Shown here in pieces: positions 22,479 through 30,116 of a DNA stretch of 33,737 nt. Source of the DNA: a bacterium (GTDB lineage Bacteria > Verrucomicrobiota > Verrucomicrobiia > Limisphaerales > UBA11358). Every line of letters starts with the position of its first letter. Within the stretch, counting starts at the first letter, position 1. The notes below the pieces were generated by a model. The model was given only the letters and a program-made list of their open reading frames with translations, did not search any database and was not told the origin of the DNA. Where the stretch lies: positions 1 through 33,737 of the forward strand of contig JAJXYT010000112.1 in the NCBI GenBank assembly GCA_021780375.1. Direction: 5' to 3'. Made by a program: the position numbers and the translations under genes.

Positions 22479-24010
22479 AAACACGACTGCTAATCCCTGC
22501 GCTTATCGGGTTGCTTTGCTGGAACGCGGCCGCGCAGACGGCGGATGAATGGGTTGCCCAAGGCCGCACCGATCTAACTACTCAAGATCTCACCGATGCC
22601 AACGCCGCCTTTACGCAGGCCCTGGCGCTGAGCCCGACCAACGAGACCGCCAATGTCTTCTACGCCATCACGCGCCTGCTGGTGCTGCCCAGCCAGCCGG
22701 CGGGAAGCAATTTTCTGACGCGCGTCGGTTTCCCAGTCGCCGGCAGAAATATTTACGATTGGACATCCAAGCTGCCCAAGGACACAAACGGAGTGGTGTT
22801 GGCGCCGGCGGGTGTGAATGCCGATGAGTTCACCGCCCAGTTACGCACCAACGTCTTGCTGGCCGTCTCCGGCGCCATCAGCAATCTGGCCGCCATCACG
22901 GACACCAATTTCACGCTCGACCTCGCCAGCAACGAGACCTCCATGACCGCCGTGACGGTGGATTACGGCGACCTCAAGCTGATTCAGGCGGGTTTGTGCG
23001 GCGCGGAGTATTTGATCTACACGTTGAACGCCCAGAATCTCAGCGCTCAGTTGAGCGATCTCCGGGCGCTATACACCAGCGGGATTCTTTCCGCAAGCCG
23101 GGTGCTGGCGGATTATCCCCAACTGCTCACTTTCGCGACGACGAGCGATCTGCAATCCGCCCGCGCCGCCTTTATCAACGGCGTGAACGCCTACATGATT
23201 GCCTCTGCGTTCATCCGGTCCCGGCCGACTAACGAGGTCCGCTTGTTCAACTACGATCAGGTGCAAGCGTCGAGTGAAGGGGATTTTCGTTTGACGCTGC
23301 AAGATTTAGAAAATTCGCTGGCACTCGGGCCGCAATGGCTGGCGGTTGACCCAAATCTGGCGGTGGACGCAAGCCCGCAATTTGTCGGCGACACGACTGG
23401 GCGGAGCCTGTTGCCTAAGTTTGACGATAATGCGATCGAACTCGGCAGCTTCCCGGATTTGACGTTCGGCGGCGTAATTTACGGGCTGACTGAGGACCAG
23501 GTGGAAGGCGCCCTGAGCCATCGTTTCGCCATGCTGCCCGTCGGCGCCATGCCAATGTTGTCGGCCAGCAACACGGTGAACCTGGCCTTCACCACGCTTA
23601 CCGGACATTATTACACGCTGGAGGCATCCACCGATCTGGTGCACTGGCAGAATATCACAAACTTCGTCGCCACGGGTAACGTGACTCTGTTGGTTGATTC
23701 ACCGGCCACCTCGGAACGTTTTTATCGGCTGCAGGATGACGCGGGCTTTCTCGCGTTTTTCGGCGTGGTGCTGGATTTAAACACGGGTCTGCCCATTGCC
23801 GGCGCCCGGGTGCTGAGCGTTGGGGACGGAACCACCACCTTTTCCGACATCACCGGACAGTTTTTTTTGCTCACCACATTGCCAGCATCATCGTCGTACT
23901 GGAATTTTGACGAACTGGACATCAGCGCGGCAGGTTATCTTACGCTTGATAATTACTATTATGGCGGCAACGGCCTTGTCTCAGGATTGCAAATCTATTT
24001 GTCGCCATGA
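22475..24010 (+). CDS. exported protein with TPR-like start and carboxypeptidase-regulatory-like end
   Basis: The 511-residue protein has a signal peptide (MKTRLLIPALIGLLCWNAAAQ). Next comes a TPR-like unit (DLTDANAAFTQALALSPTNETA, about 37-58) and a long helical middle. From about 370 to 415 there is a beta module with FTTLTGHYYTLEASTDLVHWQ and SERFYRLQD, a type seen in many exported Verrucomicrobia proteins. The last 90 residues, with GVVLDLNTGLPIAGARVLSVG and TTFSDITGQFFL, look like a carboxypeptidase-regulatory-like (CnaB/transthyretin-like) fold. It may be a cell-surface or periplasmic binding protein; the ligand is unknown. It overlaps the preceding exported gene by 4 bases. Confidence 0.75.
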   Translation: MKTRLLIPALIGLLCWNAAAQTADEWVAQGRTDLTTQDLTDANAAFTQALALSPTNETANVFYAITRLLVLPSQPAGSNFLTRVGFPVAGRNIYDWTSKLPKDTNGVVLAPAGVNADEFTAQLRTNVLLAVSGAISNLAAITDTNFTLDLASNETSMTAVTVDYGDLKLIQAGLCGAEYLIYTLNAQNLSAQLSDLRALYTSGILSASRVLADYPQLLTFATTSDLQSARAAFINGVNAYMIASAFIRSRPTNEVRLFNYDQVQASSEGDFRLTLQDLENSLALGPQWLAVDPNLAVDASPQFVGDTTGRSLLPKFDDNAIELGSFPDLTFGGVIYGLTEDQVEGALSHRFAMLPVGAMPMLSASNTVNLAFTTLTGHYYTLEASTDLVHWQNITNFVATGNVTLLVDSPATSERFYRLQDDAGFLAFFGVVLDLNTGLPIAGARVLSVGDGTTTFSDITGQFFLLTTLPASSSYWNFDELDISAAGYLTLDNYYYGGNGLVSGLQIYLSP

Positions 24011-24032
24011 TGGATACGGCGAACGGTTTATT

Positions 24033-24341
24033 TTAATCCCGCAACTGCTCCAGCAGACCCGACGCCAGCAGTTGTTCCAAAATCGCAGAGACCGTGCCGC
24101 GATAGTCGGCGAAGAAGCAGAGCAGGACCCGTTCGCCAGCCACGGGTTTTTGGTCGAAGATGACGCGGATCATCTGAACGCGCAGCTTCCAGAACGGCGC
24201 CAGCTTGCCTTCAAGTTGTCTTAAATCGCCTTTTCCATCACCGAGTTCCTTGAGGGCGCGCCGCAATTTGCGGCGCGGTTCCGGCGCGAGCGAGTTCATG
24301 AACGCTTTCACCGGCGCGCCGATGACGACGCGGGTTCTCAT
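24033..24341 (-). CDS. RelE/ParE-type toxin of a toxin-antitoxin pair
   Basis: The 102-residue product has the RelE/ParE layout: N-terminal helices (VKAFMNSLAPEPRRKLRRALKEL), then PFWKLRVQMIRVIFD, matching the family's (Y/W)(R/K)LR....R(V/I)I(Y/F), then strands and a short C-terminal helix. Such toxins usually cut mRNA on the ribosome (RelE) or poison gyrase (ParE); which applies is not clear. Its start overlaps the antitoxin stop by 4 bases (ATGA), the usual coupling in this class. It lies at the 3' end of metF. Confidence 0.8.
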   Translation of the reverse strand: MRTRVVIGAPVKAFMNSLAPEPRRKLRRALKELGDGKGDLRQLEGKLAPFWKLRVQMIRVIFDQKPVAGERVLLCFFADYRGTVSAILEQLLASGLLEQLRD

Positions 24342-24592
24342 GCGGACATTTCGGCGTCCAATTCATCCACGTCGTAAAATTTCATTTTGCCGGATTTGTA
24401 TTCCTCCAACGCCCGCAGGAAATCCGGGTTGCCCATCAGTTCCAGCGTTTCAATCAGCGCCTCAATCCGGTCTTTGGACAAATAAAAGCCCACCACCTTG
24501 CCGTGCCGCGAAATGGCGAAACTGTCTCGCTTAATGAGCCGCGGCAGCTTTTGCTGCGCCTGCGTCACATTCACTATAGATTCCACTTTCAT
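24338..24592 (-). CDS. Phd/YefM-type antitoxin
   Basis: The 84-residue product from MKVESIVNVTQAQQKLPRLIKR has the Phd/YefM N-terminal DNA-binding fold (SFAISRHGKVVGFYLSKDRIEALIETLE) and an acidic C-terminal tail (FYDVDELDAEMSA) of the kind that binds the toxin. The ATG at 24592 gives the typical start. A TTG at 24607 would overlap the metF stop and has AGGA about 5 bases upstream, so coupling to metF translation is possible. These antitoxins normally repress their own operon. Confidence 0.8.
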   Translation of the reverse strand: MKVESIVNVTQAQQKLPRLIKRDSFAISRHGKVVGFYLSKDRIEALIETLELMGNPDFLRALEEYKSGKMKFYDVDELDAEMSA

Positions 24593-24603
24593 TCTCTGTA
24601 GAA

Positions 24604-25617
24604 TCAACCCGTCCTGGCTCCGTGTCGAGCGCCAGCCAGACCGAGATGCTTCAAGACTTGGAGGGTCGAATGCGACTTGTTCAGCGTGTAGAAGTGCAGC
24701 CCTGGCACGCCGGCGCGCAGCAATTCCTCACACTGGCGGGTCGCGTATTCGATGCCCAATTCGACGGCGGCCGCGTCGTCGTTGTCTAAGGCATCCAATT
24801 GCGTTCGCAGCGGTGGCGGGATTTTTGCGCCGCAAAGCCGGGTGAATTTGGTGATTTGTGACGCACTCAAGATGGGAATGATTCCGGGCACCAGCGGGAC
24901 GCGCACCCCGAGCTTGCCCGCCAAATAATCGCGGAATTCAAAATAATCGGCGTTATCGAAAAACAACTGGGTCAGGACAAAATCCGCCCCGGCATCCACC
25001 TTTTCCTTCAAATGCCGCCAGTCGGCGTGCTTGCCCTCCTGGCACGCCAGGTGGCCTTCGGGAAATCCGGCGACGCCAATGGAAAAATCGCCGGTTTCCC
25101 GGGTGAATTTTACCAGTTGTGAGGCGAATTCAAAGCCCTCGGGTGTGGGTTCGAATTCACCGCCATTGGGCGGATCGCCGCGCAGCGCGAGGATATTCCT
25201 GCAACCGAGATCGTGGATGCGGGCGAGCAGCTCGCGCACCTGTTCGCGCGTGTGGTTGACGCAGGTGAGATGTGCCAGCGCCGTCAGGCCATGTTGACGT
25301 TGAATGCGGTCCACAATCATTAACGTCTTGTCGCGGGTACTGCCGCCCGCGCCATAGGTGACGGAGCAAAAATCCGGTTTGGCCTGCAGCAGCGCCGGGA
25401 TATGCTTTTCGAGGAGATTCAGCCCGCCGTCGTCGGTTTTGGGCGGGTAAAATTCAAAGGAGATGACGGGCCTTCGCCGCGCCGGAGTGCTCGTCGTTTC
25501 GATTTCGGGTTTGCGGTCAGCAGCCCTGCCGGCCTCGGTCCGGGTTGGGGCTTCGACCACGCCAGCGGGTTGCCGGGCCGCCGGTTTCGACGCGTAAATG
25601 TCGCGGATGAATTGCAT
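24604..25617 (-). CDS. metF: methylenetetrahydrofolate reductase
   Basis: MetF reduces 5,10-methylene-THF to 5-methyl-THF for methionine synthesis in the cytoplasm, with FAD. Family motifs: RPVISFEFYPPKTDDGG (catalytic Glu in FEF), FCSVTYGAGGS, LAHLTCVNHTREQ, NILALRGDPPNGG, GVAGFPEGH, FVLTQLFFDNADYF, PLVPGIIPI and LHFYTLNKSHSTLQVL. The start MQFIRDIYASK at 25617 fits the family's first helix; a longer frame to 25725 is unsupported. About 30 residues between that helix and the first strand (EAPTRTEAGRAADRKPEIE) are extra and may be a repeat-derived insertion. The last eight residues after LGLA are also unusual, being encoded where the toxin-antitoxin segment joins the gene. Confidence 0.92.
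   Translation of the reverse strand: MQFIRDIYASKPAARQPAGVVEAPTRTEAGRAADRKPEIETTSTPARRRPVISFEFYPPKTDDGGLNLLEKHIPALLQAKPDFCSVTYGAGGSTRDKTLMIVDRIQRQHGLTALAHLTCVNHTREQVRELLARIHDLGCRNILALRGDPPNGGEFEPTPEGFEFASQLVKFTRETGDFSIGVAGFPEGHLACQEGKHADWRHLKEKVDAGADFVLTQLFFDNADYFEFRDYLAGKLGVRVPLVPGIIPILSASQITKFTRLCGAKIPPPLRTQLDALDNDDAAAVELGIEYATRQCEELLRAGVPGLHFYTLNKSHSTLQVLKHLGLAGARHGARTG
24635..24675. repeat. 41-bp direct repeat in the metF 3' end
   Basis: The segment starts gccagaccgag and ends gggtcgaatgcga, and matches 21750-21790 with three mismatches in the same orientation. The two copies bracket the exported gene pair and the toxin-antitoxin genes, like attachment-site duplicates. No integrase lies between them. 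Confidence 0.75.
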
Positions 25618-25739
25618 TTTGGACGGCGGATTGTAGGGGGGCCTGGAATGAATGTCAGGGATGAATTCCGTTCGAAGTGGCAGGGGCCGGCCGCAGTCCA
25701 AAACGAGAAGCGTGTTTGGTGGCATTAAATTCGCGCCAG

Positions 25740-25877
25740 CGTCGTGGAGTGCGGCGGCAAACGGAGCGCGACGCCGCTTTGGGCGGGTGGACGATTTTTG
25801 AAGAAAACAGGAACATTTCGAGCGGTGACTGGCGTTTCAAAAGCGGCGTCTCAGCCGCCGCACTCCAAGACGCAAGC
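25740..25877. repeat. REP-like palindromic element, left of the RAYT gene
   Basis: Left arm 25740-25780 (cgtcgtggagtgcggcgg, then gacgccgcttt) faces right arm 25839-25872 (aaagcggcgtc, then gccgccgcactccaagacg). Related copies are at 26513-26553 (half), 26581-26703, 28066-28206 and 29907-30048. This copy lies between metF and the transposase and fills most of the 309-bp gap there. Confidence 0.8.
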
Positions 25878-25926
25878 GATTCTTATGCCCTTGCTAAAAT
25901 ATGCGGCGGTTTCTAATCTTCGCCTC

Positions 25927-26496
25927 ATGCCAGCAGCTTCCGTTTCCTGGCCCCATGCTCCCACCCATCAACTGGCACACCAAGGAACCTACTTCGTCAC
26001 CGCGCGAACCTACGAAGCGGCTCATCATTTCCGCGGCGCGGACCGGCTGGCGGTGTTGCATCGCGGCTTGTTGCGACTGGCACTTGATTTCGGCTGGCAA
26101 CTTGAGGCTTGGGCGGTGTTCTCGAATCATTACCACTTTGTCGCCCATTCACCCGTCAACGAGTCCGACGCCTCCAGCCTCCGCGCGATGGTTTCGTTGC
26201 TGCACGAAAAGACGGCGAAATGGGTCAACCGCCTCGACCACAAGCAAAGTCGAAAGGTCTGGTTCAATTACCGGGAGACGCGACTGACTTACCAGAAATC
26301 CTATCTGGCGCGGCTGAATTACACGCATCAGAACGCGGTCAAACACCGACTGGTGGCGGCGGCGCATTTATACCCGTGGTGCTCGGCGTCGTGGTTTGAG
26401 CGGACGGCGAGTCTGGCGCACGTCAGGGCCATTTACCGGTTCCGCACCGACCGTATGAAGTTGGACGACGAAATTGAGGTTGCGCCGGAGTGGTGA
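25927..26496 (+). CDS. REP-associated tyrosine transposase (RAYT, Y1/HUH family)
   Basis: The 189-residue protein matches the IS200-like TnpA_REP/RAYT family. GTYFVTARTYEAAHHF opens the fold, the HUH pair is in NHYHFVAHSP (about 67-76), and the last part, YTHQNAVKHRLVAAAHLYPWCSASWFE, parallels the family's Y.H.NP..A.....PW.S. RAYTs are single-copy, domesticated Y1 transposases that nick and move REP palindromes. Here REP-like elements lie on both sides, at 25740 and 26513-26703. The start ATG at 25927 follows the left element; an upstream extension would run through the repeat and is rejected. A candidate catalytic Tyr is in RLNYTHQN or the nearby QKSY; it needs an alignment. Confidence 0.85.
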   Translation: MPAASVSWPHAPTHQLAHQGTYFVTARTYEAAHHFRGADRLAVLHRGLLRLALDFGWQLEAWAVFSNHYHFVAHSPVNESDASSLRAMVSLLHEKTAKWVNRLDHKQSRKVWFNYRETRLTYQKSYLARLNYTHQNAVKHRLVAAAHLYPWCSASWFERTASLAHVRAIYRFRTDRMKLDDEIEVAPEW

Positions 26497-26512
26497 ACGG
26501 GAGTTGGGGTGC

Positions 26513-26553
26513 GAAAGCGGTGTCGCGGCCACCGCAGTCCAAGACGACAAGCG
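26513..26553. repeat. half REP-like element, right of the RAYT gene
   Basis: Only the right arm of the element is present (cgaaagcggtgtcgcggcc, then accgcagtccaagacgacaa), starting 17 bp after the transposase stop. It matches the right arms at 26662, 28164 and 30006. Confidence 0.7.
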
Positions 26554-26580
26554 TTCTCCGGGCGTGCTGTAATTCGCGAG

Positions 26581-26703
26581 AGCGTCCTGGAGTGCGACGC
26601 CGCTTTCGTCGGGTCCCTAGGCGAGCGAGGACAACGGGTAATCATGGCGGTGTCTGGCATTCAAAAGCGGTGTCACGGCCACCGCAGTCCAGGACGGCAA
26701 GCG
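26581..26703. repeat. REP-like palindromic element, downstream of porin 1
   Basis: A shortened left arm (agcgtcctggagtgcg, then acgccgctttcg) lacks the inner ggcaagcggagc part seen in the other copies. The right arm is complete (26661-26702). The element lies between the transposase and the terminator of the first porin. Confidence 0.75.
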
Positions 26704-26726
26704 ATTTGCGGGCGCCGGCTGAGAAA

Positions 26727-26758
26727 CAAAAAGCCCCTCCCGGTTTGACGGAAGCGGC
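26727..26758 (-). terminator. degenerate intrinsic terminator of porin 1
   Basis: On the minus strand the stem pairs 26732-26741 with 26748-26757 with two mismatches, followed by a T-rich run (tttttgtttc). The sequence is clearly related to the terminators at 28223 and 30062, but the stem is weakened. Confidence 0.6.
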
Positions 26759-26777
26759 AGGCCGGTTCCAACCTGGA

Positions 26778-27983
26778 TTAGAACAGATAGATCAGGTTCA
26801 ACGCCAGCAGGAAGTCGTTGGATCTGGATGTCCCGTTGATATTAGTGGCGGACACATTCGTTGAACTGAAGCCGAAAGCGGTTCCGTGTTCAACATGGTC
26901 CCAACGGAATTCCAACCGGCTGATCACGTTCGCCCACAGGTGGTACTGCGCGGTCGCCGTGATTTCTTCAACCTGGTTTCCCGCATAAGCGGGATTCAGA
27001 ACCAGCGTATTTGAAATCGGACTGGTACTGCCATTGTCCAAATATTCGGCGCGCAGGTTGAAGAGCAGTTTGTCCGTTGCCTGATAGGAGCTGTAGAGCG
27101 CAATCGTCCAGACACTATCATCGCTTGGATTGCCACCGAAACCGCCGTTGTGCAAGTCAAGGTAATCAAATGCGGCGCCTATTTTGAGGGCTTTAACCGG
27201 TGTCGGGAGCGTTGCGCCAGCATAGAAACTGGTCGAACCAGGTGTGAGCGTGGTGTGGTTGCCGGCAAAATCAACCGCGCCCACCGTCAGCGTGGCGCCC
27301 TTCATCCAACCCGCGCTGTCCGGCGCCGTAAATTGAACGTCGCCCAGGTAGGCTTTCTGGGATTCAAAGGAAGCCGGGTTCACCCCCACCGTCCCAAATT
27401 TCACATTTGAACTATCGGCGATGCCGGCCTGAGCGGTGACCATGTCACCGATCCTGTAAGTGGCTAAAATGCCCGTGTGGGTTGTCGGCTCGATGGTATA
27501 GCCGTAAGAACGCGTGTAGTTGGGATTGAGCGGGTCGCTGGAAGACTCATAACCGATGATCTTGTCCCACACGCCGATTTTCCAGTCAATGCCATTGCCC
27601 ACCGGTGTGCGCAAGGTTACGTAGGCTTGACGAATGCCAGTCCCTGGTATCGCATTCGGACCAAGCATCAATTCGGCGTGATAACCGGCCGCCCATGGGC
27701 TTTCGTCTTCCGGCTTGTCCAGCACGAGATCAACGGCGTTCAAGCTGAAGCCGTCATTTTGCGGAAAACTGTAGCCAGGCGTGTTGGCGACCGATTGGCC
27801 AAAAAACCCCGTGCCGCTGTCCGTGCCGGGTCTCCAGGTTGCCGCCGTATCAACGTACCCACTGAGGGTGGTGTTGGAGAGCGCCGTTTGTAGGGCGTTC
27901 ACTTTTTCGTCTGCGCGGGCGGCCGATACCAGACTGACCACTCCAACTGCCGCCAGACCCACTGTCCATTTATTGAATTTCAT
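26778..27983 (-). CDS. outer-membrane porin, BBP2/OmpL-like, copy 1
   Basis: The 401-residue product has a signal peptide (MKFNKWTVGLAAVGVVSLVSAARA, cleavage after ARA) and a mature beta-barrel with alternating aromatic strands, ending in LIYLF, the C-terminal Phe that targets the BAM machinery. Shared blocks with the two paralogs downstream in coordinates are GYVDTAATWRPGTD, DESPWAAGYH, GNGIDWKIGVWD, NPNYTRSYGYTIEP and FRWDHVEHG. This fits the putative porin-2 (BBP2) family. It should form a diffusion channel; substrate unknown. The start at 27983 is fixed by GGAGGG at 27989-27994, 5 bases upstream. The frame extends further but without a ribosome-binding site. Confidence 0.88.
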   Translation of the reverse strand: MKFNKWTVGLAAVGVVSLVSAARADEKVNALQTALSNTTLSGYVDTAATWRPGTDSGTGFFGQSVANTPGYSFPQNDGFSLNAVDLVLDKPEDESPWAAGYHAELMLGPNAIPGTGIRQAYVTLRTPVGNGIDWKIGVWDKIIGYESSSDPLNPNYTRSYGYTIEPTTHTGILATYRIGDMVTAQAGIADSSNVKFGTVGVNPASFESQKAYLGDVQFTAPDSAGWMKGATLTVGAVDFAGNHTTLTPGSTSFYAGATLPTPVKALKIGAAFDYLDLHNGGFGGNPSDDSVWTIALYSSYQATDKLLFNLRAEYLDNGSTSPISNTLVLNPAYAGNQVEEITATAQYHLWANVISRLEFRWDHVEHGTAFGFSSTNVSATNINGTSRSNDFLLALNLIYLF

Positions 27984-28065
27984 CTGGTCCCTCCGCTTTC
28001 GTTGGTCAGGTACTACAGGGCAACAAACCCTGACCGCAAGCATTTTTGGTTAAAATTCGCGCCGG

Positions 28066-28206
28066 CGTCCGGGAGTGCGGCGGCAAACGGAGCGCGACGC
28101 CGCTTTCGTCGGGCAACGGGGACGGGTGGAGGGCAAAGGGCGTTCATAACGGTGTCTGGCGTTCAAAAGCGGTGTCACGGCCACCGCACTCCAGGACGGC
28201 AAGCGA
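28066..28206. repeat. REP-like palindromic element, between porins 1 and 2
   Basis: Left arm 28066-28106 (gtccgggagtgcggcggcaa, then gacgccgctttcg) faces right arm 28162-28205 (caaaagcggtgtcacggcc, then cgcactccaggacgg). With the terminator at 28223, it fills the gap between the start of porin 1 and the end of porin 2. Confidence 0.8.
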
Positions 28207-28222
28207 TTTTCGGGCGACGGCT

Positions 28223-28260
28223 GAAATAAAAAGCCCCTTCCGGTTTGACGGAGGGGGCTT
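28223..28260 (-). terminator. intrinsic terminator of porin 2
   Basis: On the minus strand a GC-rich stem (aagccccctccg with ccggaagggg, loop tcaaa) is followed by ctttttattt. It lies 18 bp after the porin 2 stop. Confidence 0.85.
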
Positions 28261-28277
28261 GAAAGTTCCAACTTAAA

Positions 28278-29504
28278 TTAGAACTGATAAATGACGTTCA
28301 AAGCCAGCAGGAAGTCATTTGCCCGGTTGGGGGTGCTAACCGGAGCACCTTCCGCTTGGCCAAACGCATTTCCATGTTCAACATGATCCCAGCGGAATTC
28401 CACGCGACTCAGCACATTCGCCCAGAGTTGATACTGGACGGTAGCCGTGAGTTCTTCCACTTGATTCAATGCGTAAGCAGTGTTAACTGGCGCTAAAGGG
28501 TTTGAAATGTTTGAAGCCGCAGAAATTTCTCCGTTGTTCATGTATTCACCGCGGAGGTTGAAACTCAACTTATCCGTGGCTTGATAGGTTGTGTAGAGCC
28601 CAACAACCCACATGCTGTCATTGCCCGGGTTAGTGGGGCCGCTGTCGTGAATATCGAGATAGTCAAATGCCGCGCCAACTTTCAAGGCGGCGATGGGGGT
28701 CGGAAGGGTGGTCCCGGCGTAAAAACTGGTGGTGCCGGGCGCGTGGCCAGTGGCAGTGGCCGAATCCACGCAATTGATGGCCCCCAGGGTAAGCGTCGCG
28801 CCTTTCATAAAGCCCGCGCTATCCGGCGCGGTTAACTGGAGGTCCCCCATATAGGTTTTTTGAGATTCGGTCGCAGATGTCCCGTTGATGGCGGCGACGG
28901 GCGTGCCGACATTGGAGCCGTCAGCCACGCCGGCCTGGACAGTCACCATGTCGTTAACCTTATATGTGCCCAAAATGCCCGTGTGGGTCGTCGGCTCGAT
29001 GGAATAGCCATAGGAACGGGTATAGTTGGGGTTTAAGGGATCGCTTGAGGATTCATAACCAATGATGGTGTCCCAAACGCCGATTTTCCAATCAATGCCG
29101 TTGCCGACCGGCGTCCGCAATGTCAGGTAGGCTGTACGAATGCCGGCACCGGGAACTGCATCCTGGCCGAGCATAAATTCAACATGATAGCCCGCCGCCC
29201 ACGGGCTTTCGTCTTCCGGATGGTCCAGCGCGATGTCAATGGCATTCAGGCTGAAACCATCATTCTTGCTAAAGCTGTAGGCCGGAATATTGGGACCGCC
29301 GGCAGCATTTTGATCTGTCCCCGGCCGCCACGTCGCCGCCGTATCCACGTAACCACCGATGGTGGTGTTTGAGAGCGCGGTTTGCACCATGCTCATTTTT
29401 TCGTCTGCGCGGGCGGCCGAAGCGAGGCTGACCACCCCGACCGCCGCCAGTGCCACCGTCCATTGATTAAACTTCCTCTGGTTTTTCACATTGAGTTTTT
29501 TCAT
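28278..29504 (-). CDS. outer-membrane porin, BBP2/OmpL-like, copy 2
   Basis: The 408-residue product is a paralog of the flanking porins: signal peptide with FNQWTVALAAVGVVSLASAARA, then GYVDTAATWRPGTD, DESPWAAGYHVEFMLG, GIDWKIGVWDTIIGYESSSDPLNP and a final NVIYQF. The N-terminus differs. Where the other copies have ATG AAA TTC, this copy has AGG AAG TTT (29475-29477 is the former start), and the GGAGG site is missing. The nearest in-frame ATG is at 29504, giving the extra MKKLNVKNQ. The added lysines keep a plausible signal peptide, but no clear ribosome-binding site is visible, so expression may be low. Confidence 0.85.
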   Translation of the reverse strand: MKKLNVKNQRKFNQWTVALAAVGVVSLASAARADEKMSMVQTALSNTTIGGYVDTAATWRPGTDQNAAGGPNIPAYSFSKNDGFSLNAIDIALDHPEDESPWAAGYHVEFMLGQDAVPGAGIRTAYLTLRTPVGNGIDWKIGVWDTIIGYESSSDPLNPNYTRSYGYSIEPTTHTGILGTYKVNDMVTVQAGVADGSNVGTPVAAINGTSATESQKTYMGDLQLTAPDSAGFMKGATLTLGAINCVDSATATGHAPGTTSFYAGTTLPTPIAALKVGAAFDYLDIHDSGPTNPGNDSMWVVGLYTTYQATDKLSFNLRGEYMNNGEISAASNISNPLAPVNTAYALNQVEELTATVQYQLWANVLSRVEFRWDHVEHGNAFGQAEGAPVSTPNRANDFLLALNVIYQF

Positions 29505-29906
29505 TTTGAATTTGATTATTTGTTTACCCGCATTCGATTCGCGCGCTCCGCGCTTTAAGGCTCAAGCTGCCGCCATCCTGGCTGGGATGGACAGCAGCTA
29601 AAGCCAGCCTGGCACATCGGAGGAACCAATAGAGCCATTGAGCGGCTGGCTAATCATTAAATGTGCCAAGTGCACCGAAAGCGGACACTTCCCGAATGGG
29701 AAGCTTTGATGCGACCTTGGAAAAACTGCAAAAGCCTATGTCCTTCAAGCGATTCAAAGCGGGCCGGATTTTAAAAGTTGGCGGTCGGCACAACTTCCGT
29801 TCATCCCCGACGATTGGTGGATTGGTGAAAATGCGTGACCACTGTTGGCCGGGGTGGACGATTTACGACAGCGCCGGGTTCAAACTTTGCGTTGAATTTC
29901 ACGCCC
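29505..29906. other. intergenic region upstream of porin 2
   Basis: There is no convincing gene. A hairpin at about 29569-29596 (gctgccgccatcc against gggatggacagc) lies about 65-90 bases before the porin 2 start, where a leader structure would act. The rest is non-coding in appearance. A frame from 29663 to 30067 runs into the REP-like element and is not credible. Confidence 0.5.
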
Positions 29907-30048
29907 GTGTCGTGGAGTGCGGCGGCAAGCGGAGCGCGACGCCGCTTTTCGGACGGCGACTGATGATTGAAGGGAACGGGAACATTGCGTGCCGCCGCTG
30001 GCGCGCAAAAGCGGTGTCGCGGCCACCGCAGTCCAGGACGGCGAGCGT
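29907..30048. repeat. REP-like palindromic element, between porins 2 and 3
   Basis: Left arm 29909-29947 (gtcgtggagtgcggcggcaa, then gacgccgctttt) faces right arm 30005-30046 (caaaagcggtgtcgcggcc, then cgcagtccaggacggc). The copy is again placed just beyond the terminator of a porin gene. Confidence 0.8.
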
Positions 30049-30061
30049 TCTTGTCACCGTG

Positions 30062-30096
30062 AAATAAAAAGCCCCTTCCGGTTTGACGGAAGGGGC
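30062..30096 (-). terminator. intrinsic terminator of porin 3
   Basis: A perfect 10-bp stem (gccccttccg at 30071-30080 with cggaaggggc at 30087-30096) and a 6-base loop are followed on the minus strand by tttttattt. It lies 21 bp after the porin 3 stop. Confidence 0.9.
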
Positions 30097-30116
30097 CTGA
30101 AAGTTCCAACTTTAAA

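Noticed and set aside
25744-25926. N-terminal extension of the RAYT protein
   Set aside because: It runs through the REP-like element; the conserved protein begins after the ATG at 25927.
29663-30067. 134-codon frame between porins 2 and 3
   Set aside because: Its last third is the REP-like element, and the first part has no recognisable domain or ribosome-binding site.
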